Below the pieces are notes generated by a model. The model made no database searches and was not told the DNA's origin. It saw only the letters and a list, made by a program, of their open reading frames with translations. Position numbers and translations under genes: made by a program. A DNA stretch of 64,000 bases from NCBI GenBank assembly GCA_013201395.1, contig JABMJD010000002.1, positions 62,001 to 126,000 on the forward strand, in the 5' to 3' direction. Positions 57,330 to 64,000 of the stretch are shown here, piece by piece. How positions within the stretch are numbered: the first letter of the stretch is position 1; every line of letters begins with the position of its first letter. Source of the stretch: Candidatus Syntrophopropionicum ammoniitolerans. GTDB lineage: Bacteria; Bacillota; Desulfotomaculia; Desulfotomaculales; Pelotomaculaceae.

Positions 57330-57429
57330 CTGAGCCCCATCACCTCTACATAATCACCTATCCAACCGTCAAACAACCAGTTAGGGCTTGTCCTGTCCAT
57401 GCCATCTTTTTATTATATCCAGCCGGTTA

Positions 57430-58410
57430 TTAGCCACCTATTTGTGACATTACCCGTTTGCTGTCTACCCAGCCGTCATGCATATGATGCCGGTCAGGTT
57501 TCATGTCAATAGCATCCCTTATCAGGCTAACTAATTCCTTCTCTTCCGCCCCCCTGCGCAGCGGTGTTCTCATGTCTATTTCCCTACTATCATAAAGACA
57601 TGGACGAAGACCGCCACTTGAGGTCAGGCGCAGGCGATTGCAACTTCCACAGAAATGATCGCTCATGGCTGTAATAAAACCAACTGTTCCTGCCGCACCT
57701 TCAAAACGGTAGTACTTGGCCGGCCCGTTTCCCTTGACTGACTTGGCGGGAATTAGCCTGCCGATCCGGCGGTTAACCTTTTCCATTATTTCCCCAGCCG
57801 GTACAAAACGTCCCTTGGACCATGAATTGCTATCACCAATGGGCATTATTTCGATGAAACGAATGTGCAATGATCTGTTCAGGGTGAGCCGGGCCAGGGC
57901 CTCCACTTCGTCATCGTTAATACCACGCACTACCACAGTGTTTAATTTCACCGGATGCAACCCCACGTCAAGGGCCGCCTGTATCCCTTTCCAGGCCGCC
58001 GCCAATTCACCGACCCTGGTAATTTCCCGATAACGTTCATTTTTCAAAGTATCCAGGCTGATGTTTACCCTTTTCAACCCGGCTTCCTTTAGCGCTGCGG
58101 CGTGATAAGGCAAAAGAATGCCGTTTGTGGTCATTGTTATGTCATCTATCCCAGGAACACTTGCCACGCGCCGAACCAGGTTCAGGATCCCTTTACGTAC
58201 CAGGGGTTCTCCCCCGGTGAGGCGAATTTTTTTGATTCCTACCCTGGTCCCGGCTTTGATTACAGCCTCAATTTCTTCTGTCCGCAAAACCTCATCGTGG
58301 GGCAAGAACTTTACACCTTCCGGAGGCATACAGTATACACAGCGCAGGTTACACCTGTCCGTCACTGAAACACGTAGATAGTTTATTTCCCGCCTGTAAG
58401 TATCACGCAT
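57430..58410 (-). CDS. moaA: GTP 3',8-cyclase (radical SAM)
   Basis: First step of molybdopterin synthesis. The 326 residues have the radical SAM motif CNLRCVYC, LTGGEPLVRKG, the second cluster CGSCNRLRLTSSGGLRPC, and the essential C-terminal Gly-Gly. It is the first gene of the moa group on the minus strand. Confidence 0.97.
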   Translation of the reverse strand: MRDTYRREINYLRVSVTDRCNLRCVYCMPPEGVKFLPHDEVLRTEEIEAVIKAGTRVGIKKIRLTGGEPLVRKGILNLVRRVASVPGIDDITMTTNGILLPYHAAALKEAGLKRVNISLDTLKNERYREITRVGELAAAWKGIQAALDVGLHPVKLNTVVVRGINDDEVEALARLTLNRSLHIRFIEIMPIGDSNSWSKGRFVPAGEIMEKVNRRIGRLIPAKSVKGNGPAKYYRFEGAAGTVGFITAMSDHFCGSCNRLRLTSSGGLRPCLYDSREIDMRTPLRRGAEEKELVSLIRDAIDMKPDRHHMHDGWVDSKRVMSQIGG

Positions 58411-58771
58411 ATTGTTTCACCTTTCCAAGTTAGTCAATTATTTATTTTAAAGTGAATATTAATTGGGACAAGTTTTTATAATATCAATTATACAATAAAT
58501 TGGCGGTTTAGTGTTTGAAAATTCTAACCAATTTCAGAAATTTCTCTCTACTTGTTGAATTTTGCAACCATAAGGCGACTTTTTAGATGATTAATTATAG
58601 CAATTATCCCCAATGCGTACAACCTTCTGCAAACAAAACGCATCCGCTACAGACATAAAAATGTCCACGCCTATAAATGGGGGAAATCAGCAGAATATTT
58701 TGCTGTCAAGAGAACAAAAGGGTTATGCTAAAATATACTAAAATGCTAACGTTTGTAAAGGAGAAGAAACA
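58411..58771. other. 361-nt divergent gap between moaA and larC2
   Basis: AT-rich, no gene. On the plus strand TGCTAAAAT about 40 nt before larC2 could be an extended -10; on the minus strand a TATAAT lies about 85 nt before moaA. No riboswitch consensus (including the Moco RNA) is apparent by eye. Confidence 0.5.
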
Positions 58772-59254
58772 ATGATTGGACGGCAGGAAACCGTTATTGT
58801 ACTTGAGGCTACAATAGACGATATGAATCCGGAAATATACTCATACCTTTTAGACACGCTAATTAAGAAAAAGGGGGCACTGGATGCCTATCTAACCCCA
58901 ATATATATGAAAAAAAACAGACCCGCTAATCTACTGTCAATAATTTGTCGGGAAGAACAACTGGAAAAACTGCTGGAAACTGTGTTCAGGGAGACCACCA
59001 CGCTAGGTGTGCGCGTAAGGAAGGAACAGAGAAGAGTGTTACCGAGAAGTTTTGCTATAGTAAAAACCCCCTGGGGTGAGGTAAAGATAAAGATTGGCTT
59101 TCTAGATGAAAACAAAAAGGAAATAGTGCAATATGCACCCGAATATGAGGCCTGTCGCCACATATCGGAAAAACATGGGATACCATTAAAAGAAGTATAC
59201 AACTCTGCTTTGCAGGCCTTTGTCCGGCAAAAAGAAAATAACCAAAACGACTAG
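58772..59254 (+). CDS. larC2: LarC C-terminal domain as a separate gene (LarC2)
   Basis: A 160-residue protein equal to the C-terminal part of nickel-pincer cofactor nickel insertase LarC: VIVLEATIDDMNPEIYSYLLD at the start (in parts), ALDAYLTPIYMKKNRP, and VKTPWGEVKIKIGFL are the LarC2 signature. In lactobacilli larC1 and larC2 are adjacent and joined by a programmed frameshift. Here larC2 is on the plus strand, facing larE, with larC1 on the minus strand 0.85 kb away, so it must be made independently. AAAGGAGAAG precedes the ATG. Confidence 0.92.
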   Translation: MIGRQETVIVLEATIDDMNPEIYSYLLDTLIKKKGALDAYLTPIYMKKNRPANLLSIICREEQLEKLLETVFRETTTLGVRVRKEQRRVLPRSFAIVKTPWGEVKIKIGFLDENKKEIVQYAPEYEACRHISEKHGIPLKEVYNSALQAFVRQKENNQND

Positions 59255-59262
59255 AACCAGTT

Positions 59263-60078
59263 TTAAAGAGAACCAGCCCCACCGGCCTCATCCATACTGC
59301 CACTGCGAAAACCCTGCAGATCCAGTGCCGTATAGGTATAACCTATTTCTTTAAGCCTGGCTACAACTTCCCTGGATCCGGTCATCAGCAATTCAAAGCA
59401 AGCCGGTGAAATTTCTATGCGGGCCAGGTCACCATGGTGCCTTACCCTGACCTGGTCTATGCCCAGGCTTTTTAAATATTCTTCCGCCTGATAAACCATG
59501 GCCAGTCCCCGTGGGGTAATTTCAACTCCGTAGGGAAACCTTGTGGCCAGGCAGGGGCTAGCCGGCTTATGGGCGGTAGGCAAGGCAAACCGCCGGGAAA
59601 GAATATATATTTCCTGCTTGGTTAGCCCCGCTTCCTGTAGCGGTGACAGTACTCCCAGTTCCTCACCGGCACGAAGGCCGGGACGGTGAAAGGCGCCGTC
59701 ATCTGCGTTAACTCCATCAATTACCTGCCTGATACCCCTTTCCTCGGCCAATTTAAGTAATGCTGTGTAAATCTCTTTTTTGCAGATATAACACCTATCT
59801 GGGGGATTACCTTTAAAGGCCATGCTTTCCAGATCCCCTGTGTTGATAATAACATGCCCGGCACCGATCGCCTCAGCCAGCTTTCCGGCCTCGTCAACCT
59901 CACCGGGGGGATTTACCGCCGATACTGCTGTGACAGCCAGCACTTGATTAGCCAATATATCCTGGGCCACCTTGAGGAGCAGGGTACTGTCAACACCGCC
60001 GGAAAATGCTACCAGCACCGAGCCGTAACCTTTTATAATGTTTTCTAGCCGGCCCAGCTTCCGCTCCAGCTCTCCCAT
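59263..60078 (-). CDS. larE: pyridinium-dithiocarboxylate mononucleotide sulfurtransferase LarE
   Basis: Adds sulfur to the nickel-pincer cofactor precursor. A 271-residue PP-loop enzyme: VAFSGGVDSTLLLKVA is the ATP pyrophosphatase loop, and SPCLATRFPYG holds the cysteine that acts as sulfur donor in the studied enzyme; a further DRCYICKKEIY pair is seen. It follows larC1 by 29 nt, and its stop is 8 nt from that of the convergent larC2. Confidence 0.95.
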   Translation of the reverse strand: MGELERKLGRLENIIKGYGSVLVAFSGGVDSTLLLKVAQDILANQVLAVTAVSAVNPPGEVDEAGKLAEAIGAGHVIINTGDLESMAFKGNPPDRCYICKKEIYTALLKLAEERGIRQVIDGVNADDGAFHRPGLRAGEELGVLSPLQEAGLTKQEIYILSRRFALPTAHKPASPCLATRFPYGVEITPRGLAMVYQAEEYLKSLGIDQVRVRHHGDLARIEISPACFELLMTGSREVVARLKEIGYTYTALDLQGFRSGSMDEAGGAGSL

Positions 60079-60107
60079 AACAAAACCACCTCTGTTAATC
60101 GACCGGG

Positions 60108-61070
60108 TTACTTGTCACTTTTATGGTCGTGGTCGTGATCGTGACAGTGACAGTGATCCAGGGCATGATCGTGACAGTGATTTTGATCGTGGTGGTGATC
60201 ATGCTCCCGGCCATCATGGCTGTGTCCACCCTTATGCCTCCAACAGTGATCATGGCCAGGCCCTGGTTCATGGGTGTGTGTGTGATCAGTGTGTGTGTGC
60301 ACCCTTTTGTGGCCATGGGGGCAGATATGATGGTGCCCCCGTATTTTGGCTGCATAGCTCTCGCCGACAATCAGCCTTAACAGGTTCGGATGCTCCATTA
60401 CATTTTTGCCGGCCCCATAACCCACATTTCCCACGATCATGGGCGGCAAATTAATAAAATCCTGGGCCAGAACAGCAAGCAGCGCCGCCCCCGTGGGGGT
60501 AACCAGTTCATTCTGGACCCCTGTCCCATATATAGGAACATTATGCAATATCTGCAGTGTAGCCGGTGCCGGTGTAGGAATGATACCATGCATACATTTG
60601 ATAAAACCTCGGCCTACAGGAAGAGGAGAAGCATAAATTTGATCTACCTCCAGCTGGTGCAAACCCCATACGGTACCGACCACATCGACGATTGCATCAA
60701 CGGCACCTACCTCGTGAAAATGTATTCGCTCCGGTGTCGTATCATGAATGGCGGCCTCTGCCGCCGCCAGGCGCATAAACACTTCTTTGCTTTTATCCTT
60801 TACCTGCCCCGGTAGATCACTGCCCTCAATAATTTGCAGGATATCTGCCAAACCACGCGCCGGCTGCTCTTCTTCCAACAGGTCCACAAAAATATTGACA
60901 CAAGAAATACTGTTCTTTTTTCCCTTTTCACAGCGCAAATCATAGCCGGTAACCGGCATTTTAGCCAGTTCCGCCTTTAACCTGTCAAAGTCAACACCGG
61001 CACTGACCAAGGCACCAAGACACATATCACCACTAACCCCGGAAAAACAATCAAAATAGGCAATTTTCAC
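60108..61070 (-). CDS. larC1: LarC N-terminal domain (LarC1) with His-rich tail
   Basis: A 320-residue nickel insertase half. KIAYFDCFSGVSGDMCLGAL, IHFHEVGAVDAIVDVVG, GRGFIKCMHGIIPTPAPATL and TPTGAALLAVLA are family blocks. From about residue 248 to the end it is a His/Asp/Cys-rich tail (dozens of His), likely to bind nickel; in fused LarC proteins such a stretch links the two domains. The GTG start at 61070 overlaps the larB stop. The C-terminal domain is encoded elsewhere on the opposite strand. Confidence 0.93.
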   Translation of the reverse strand: MKIAYFDCFSGVSGDMCLGALVSAGVDFDRLKAELAKMPVTGYDLRCEKGKKNSISCVNIFVDLLEEEQPARGLADILQIIEGSDLPGQVKDKSKEVFMRLAAAEAAIHDTTPERIHFHEVGAVDAIVDVVGTVWGLHQLEVDQIYASPLPVGRGFIKCMHGIIPTPAPATLQILHNVPIYGTGVQNELVTPTGAALLAVLAQDFINLPPMIVGNVGYGAGKNVMEHPNLLRLIVGESYAAKIRGHHHICPHGHKRVHTHTDHTHTHEPGPGHDHCWRHKGGHSHDGREHDHHHDQNHCHDHALDHCHCHDHDHDHKSDK

Positions 61071-61831
61071 GCTCGCACCTCCACAATCATCCTGGTAATG
61101 GCGTTGGCCATAGCCGCGGCGCCAAAACCGTTGTCTATATTTACCACACTGACTCCCGGAGCGCAACTGTTAAGCATGCCCAGCAGAGCTGAAAGTCCAT
61201 TAAAACTAGCGCCATAGCCTACGCTGGTGGGCACAGCAATGATTGGCTGATCGGCTAGACCACCAACCACGCTGGCCAGGGCTCCCTCCATCCCGGCCAC
61301 CACAATGATCACATTAGCCCAGCGAATTAACGCCAGTTGAGCCAACAACCTGTGAATCCCCGCTACCCCCACATCATAAACACGCCGCACCGTATTACCC
61401 ATTACTGTTGCGGTAACAAACGCCTCTTCAGCTACCGGCAGGTCTGCAGTGCCGGCACTCATTACCAGCACCTTACCCCCGGGGCCGGCCTCTTCACCAC
61501 GGTTAATCACAATGGTACGGGCCAGTTCATTATATACGGCATCCGGATAGATTTCCCTGACTCGATCGAAAGCCTCCCTGGTAGCCCTGGTAGCTATAAT
61601 GCTCCGGCGACCCTGGCAGAGCCTACTGAAAATTTGGGCAATTTGTTCCACTGTTTTGCCCTGACAAAAAATTGCCTCCGGAAATCCTTTGCGCAAGGCG
61701 CGGTGGTGATCCAGCCGGGCAAATCCCAGATCCTCATAAGGCAGGTTTTTCAATCTGGCCAAAGCCTCTTCAATAGTTATCCGGCCTTCTTTAACATCCA
61801 CCAACAACTTGCTCAGTTCTTCTTTAACCAT
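61067..61831 (-). CDS. larB: pyridinium-3,5-biscarboxylic acid mononucleotide synthase LarB
   Basis: First step of nickel-pincer cofactor synthesis from nicotinic acid adenine dinucleotide. The 254 residues have GFARLDHHRALRKGFPEAIFC (in parts), VMSAGTADLPVAEEA and the PurE-like VVAGMEGALASVVGGL with AVPTSVGYG. No larA racemase gene is within the window. Confidence 0.95.
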   Translation of the reverse strand: MVKEELSKLLVDVKEGRITIEEALARLKNLPYEDLGFARLDHHRALRKGFPEAIFCQGKTVEQIAQIFSRLCQGRRSIIATRATREAFDRVREIYPDAVYNELARTIVINRGEEAGPGGKVLVMSAGTADLPVAEEAFVTATVMGNTVRRVYDVGVAGIHRLLAQLALIRWANVIIVVAGMEGALASVVGGLADQPIIAVPTSVGYGASFNGLSALLGMLNSCAPGVSVVNIDNGFGAAAMANAITRMIVEVRA

Positions 61832-61849
61832 TGGTCTACTAAGACCCCT

Positions 61850-62440
61850 TTATGTACATTTCGTTACCCTGATCACTCGCTCTTCTGTCAAAATAATATC
61901 TACCGGGACATCATGGGCCTGGGGAAAAACATCTGGTTGTATCTGAAACTCATAGGCTAGACCGATATAAACAGTATCCTTCCCGGTACGGGGCAAAAAC
62001 CGGTCATAGAAACCGTGTCCGTAGCCAATACGGTAACCAGACAAATCAAAAGCCACCCCAGGTGTAATCACCAGGTCCAGTGTTGCCGGATCCAGCAGCT
62101 TGGATTGGGGCCCCGGTTCAAGGATGCCCCAGGCACCAGGCTGTAAGTCAGCGGGAAAATCAACAATTAGCGCGGGGGTTAATAAACCTTTAGCTATGTC
62201 GGTAAGGGGTGCGGCCACGTTTTTCCCATCGGCCAGTGCATGCTTCACCAGCTCCGCCGTACCCACTTCACGACGGAAATCAAGATAAACCATAACACTG
62301 CGCGCCTGGCAATATTCATCCAGGGACAGAAGCCGGCCTATAATCAACGCACTTTTTTCATCCACCTGCTGGGGCGTAAGAATATTTCTTTTATTAATAA
62401 TACTACTTCTTAACTGTTCTTTTATTACTTTACTTTCCAA
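61850..62440 (-). CDS. 5-formyltetrahydrofolate cyclo-ligase
   Basis: Returns 5-formyl-THF to 5,10-methenyl-THF using ATP. GYRIGYGHGFYDRFL is the diagnostic end motif, and YLDFRREVGTAELV and ITPGVAFDLSG are conserved. I chose TTG 62440 (196 residues) because GGGAGAG lies 6 nt upstream and the family starts with a Lys-rich helix (ESKVIKEQLR); ATG codons at 62446 and 62482 are alternatives. Confidence 0.92.
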   Translation of the reverse strand: MESKVIKEQLRSSIINKRNILTPQQVDEKSALIIGRLLSLDEYCQARSVMVYLDFRREVGTAELVKHALADGKNVAAPLTDIAKGLLTPALIVDFPADLQPGAWGILEPGPQSKLLDPATLDLVITPGVAFDLSGYRIGYGHGFYDRFLPRTGKDTVYIGLAYEFQIQPDVFPQAHDVPVDIILTEERVIRVTKCT

Positions 62441-62484
62441 AGGCATCTCTCCCGCCAGACTGGCCCCGGATCCCCAGGGCATGT

Positions 62485-62916
62485 TTAAAGCTGATAAACA
62501 TCACTACCGGTCATCACACGCACACCATTTTCCTGCAATACCATAACTGCCTCTGCCAGCTTTTCCACCCGGAAAACAACCAGGGCGTCATTGGATGCCT
62601 TTTGCACAAAGGCATAAAGATATTCAATATTTACACCTGCCCGGTCAAGGAGCTGCAGGATCTGGGCCAACCCACCCGGTTTATCAGTCACCTCTACCGC
62701 TATAACATCAGTAAAGGCCACTGTGAAACCTGCTTCCTTCAAAACCTGGTATGTGTGATCCGGATCATTGACAATTAGCCTGAGAATACCAAAATCAGCA
62801 GTATCGGCTATTGATAGGGCACGGATATTGATACCTTTCTCACCCAGCAGCATAGCCACCTGAGCCAGACGTCCCGACTTATTCTCTAAAAAAACTGAAA
62901 TTTGCTTGACCTTCAT
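62485..62916 (-). CDS. tandem ACT-domain protein
   Basis: A 143-residue protein of two ACT domains ([17 protein letters not shown] at the start and [18 protein letters not shown] from about 72). ACT pairs bind amino acids and regulate enzymes; stand-alone forms like this are widespread in anaerobic Firmicutes, often linked to branched-chain or aromatic amino acid sensing. The ligand is unknown. It is 2 nt from the longest form of the folate cyclo-ligase. Confidence 0.9.
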   Translation of the reverse strand: MKVKQISVFLENKSGRLAQVAMLLGEKGINIRALSIADTADFGILRLIVNDPDHTYQVLKEAGFTVAFTDVIAVEVTDKPGGLAQILQLLDRAGVNIEYLYAFVQKASNDALVVFRVEKLAEAVMVLQENGVRVMTGSDVYQL

Positions 62917-63303
62917 CAGATGTCCTCCTTCTTATTTGTATGAAATTTAGCGACAAAAAGGTGTCGCCTTTCCCTTCACGCCCACAGTTTATTTAATAGC
63001 TGCCAACAGCACTACCAACAGTGCCGGCTATTAGCTAAAACCACACAAAAAACGTCAGAATACACAACTGGACATTAGACTGTAATGCCACCTGTGGGCA
63101 CACAATCCGGCTATCACCTCCAGCACAAAATTCTTTACACAGGGGTCAGTCCGCACCCCATTAATTCACCCACAGGAATACTCCTCGTCTTTTAAGTTAT
63201 TAACAGGCTTATCCACATTATCCACATGTAAAACCATCCACAGGTTCCAGTCACTTTAGACCCCTGTTTAAAATAAACACAATTATTTTTGCATTATAAG
63301 CAA
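62917..63303. other. 387-nt gap between tsaD and the ACT gene
   Basis: No gene is seen. It contains a 6-bp hairpin (GCGACA/TGTCGC at 62950-62967) and a run of DnaA-box-like sequences near 63209-63242. Confidence 0.6.
63209..63242 (+). promoter_or_regulatory. tandem DnaA boxes
   Basis: Two perfect TTATCCACA boxes lie back to back (63209-63217 and 63218-63226), with a third near-match CCATCCACA at 63234-63242. All point the same way. Confidence 0.7.
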
Positions 63304-64000
63304 CTAAAACACAATTCGCCGAAAGTTGCCTTCATATCTCTCTTCCCCCAATTTTAGACCCGGCACAGCATTCAGTGTCGGCGGCGCAAAGGACTGTCGC
63401 AAAAATTTATGGTAAGCAGCGCAGGCAATCATCGCCGCGTTGTCTGTACACAGTATCAGTGGTGGTACATGCACCTGCAGTGACCGGCGACCGGCCTGAT
63501 CCATAAAATCTGCCCGCAGTTTGCTATTGGCGGCCACACCGCCGGCGAGAAGGATTGTGGACACGCCGGCCCCCTTCGCAGCCTCAATGGTCTTATCAAC
63601 CAGGACATCTGCTACCGCCTGCTGGAATCCGGCAGCTAGATCGGCCTGGTTCACCTCTTCGCCCCTTTGCCCGGCCCGATGGAGAAAATTTATTACCGCA
63701 GACTTGAGTCCACTAAAGCTGAAGTCCAAACTGCCCTTTTCCAGGTAGGCCCGTGGTAGTTCAATAGCACCAGGATCCCCTGACTGGGCCAGGCGCTCAA
63801 TAAGCGGCCCGCCGGGATAGCCCAGACCAAGGGTACGGGCCACCTTGTCGAAAGCCTCACCTGCCGCATCATCCCTGGTTTTCCCCAAAACCTGATAACT
63901 GCCGTGTTTCTCCATATAAACCAGGTCAGTATGCCCACCGGAGACCACCAGGCAGACCAGGGGGAATTCCAAGCCGGGAGTTACCGCGAAATTGGCGTAA
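63304..64000 (-). CDS. tsaD: tRNA N6-threonylcarbamoyladenosine transferase, C-terminal part
   Basis: The last 231 codons of TsaD (Gcp/Kae1), which transfers threonylcarbamoyl to A37 of ANN-decoding tRNAs. VSGGHTDLVYM, DDAAGEAFDKVARTLGLGYPGG (in parts), DFSFSGLKSAVI, LLAGGVAANSKLR and CTDNAAMIACAAY are all conserved. The N-terminus with the HxxxH metal site runs past the window edge; reading stays open to base 64000. Confidence 0.96.
   Translation of the reverse strand, partial: YANFAVTPGLEFPLVCLVVSGGHTDLVYMEKHGSYQVLGKTRDDAAGEAFDKVARTLGLGYPGGPLIERLAQSGDPGAIELPRAYLEKGSLDFSFSGLKSAVINFLHRAGQRGEEVNQADLAAGFQQAVADVLVDKTIEAAKGAGVSTILLAGGVAANSKLRADFMDQAGRRSLQVHVPPLILCTDNAAMIACAAYHKFLRQSFAPPTLNAVPGLKLGEERYEGNFRRIVF

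Noticed and set aside
60120-60330. Short-period repeats resembling a satellite or CRISPR-like array
   Set aside because: They are the CAT/CAC and GAT/GAC codons of the LarC1 His-rich tail, not regular repeats with spacers.

Overview
The window looks like part of the chromosome of an anaerobic, spore-forming, low-to-mid GC Firmicute, most like the Desulfotomaculum/Pelotomaculum group (class judged from gene content, not from a search). Pointers are a CIRCE-controlled groESL, a LysM-SleB type cortex hydrolase, GatCAB, a hydroxyaryl decarboxylase set with a V4R regulator, nickel-pincer (Lar) cofactor genes and a eukaryotic-type NADP isocitrate dehydrogenase beside aconitase-like genes. TTG and GTG starts are common. 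There are no insertion sequences, prophage genes or CRISPR arrays.

Layout. 1-0.9 kb: end of a glycogen-type glycosyltransferase and a stand-alone starch-binding domain. 1.1-5.4 kb: a citrate/homocitrate-synthase-like gene, two aconitase-like subunits and icd, probably a route from oxaloacetate to 2-oxoglutarate. 5.5-14.4 kb: pcrA, an Amj-like flippase, ligA and gatCAB. 14.6-20.5 kb: type I IPP isomerase, an XylR_N-V4R-PucR regulator and a UbiX/UbiD/subunit-D hydroxyaryl decarboxylase. 20.5-24.7 kb: a short his operon headed by a TrpR-like regulator. 24.8-33.8 kb: purine genes, guaA and hpt. 33.9-40.9 kb: MazG, DUF1015, DUF89 and a GGDEF-EAL protein. 41.3-46.1 kb: trpBADCF behind what looks like a complete TRAP attenuator. 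46.1-52.5 kb: two tRNAs, cell-wall enzymes, RNase HI, two tiny coupled ORFs and a CDF transporter. 52.9-55 kb: groESL. 55.2-58.4 kb: molybdenum cofactor genes. 58.8-61.8 kb: larB-larC1-larE with larC2 on the opposite strand. 61.8-64 kb: folate cyclo-ligase, an ACT protein, tandem DnaA boxes and partial tsaD.

The most notable points are: (1) nine UAG/GAG triplets at exact 5-nt spacing, followed by mutually exclusive antiterminator and terminator helices upstream of trpB; (2) a shared gap in glutamine-dependent amidation, where hisH/hisF, purF/purQL and trpE/trpG are missing from their usual places, purC is reduced to a possible relic, and GuaA has Gly in place of the catalytic Cys of its glutaminase domain; (3) larC divided into two genes on opposite strands; (4) likely AUA and AUU start codons in trpD and a DUF89 gene; (5) back-to-back perfect DnaA boxes far from any visible origin gene. 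Whether the missing amidotransferase genes lie elsewhere cannot be seen from this window.
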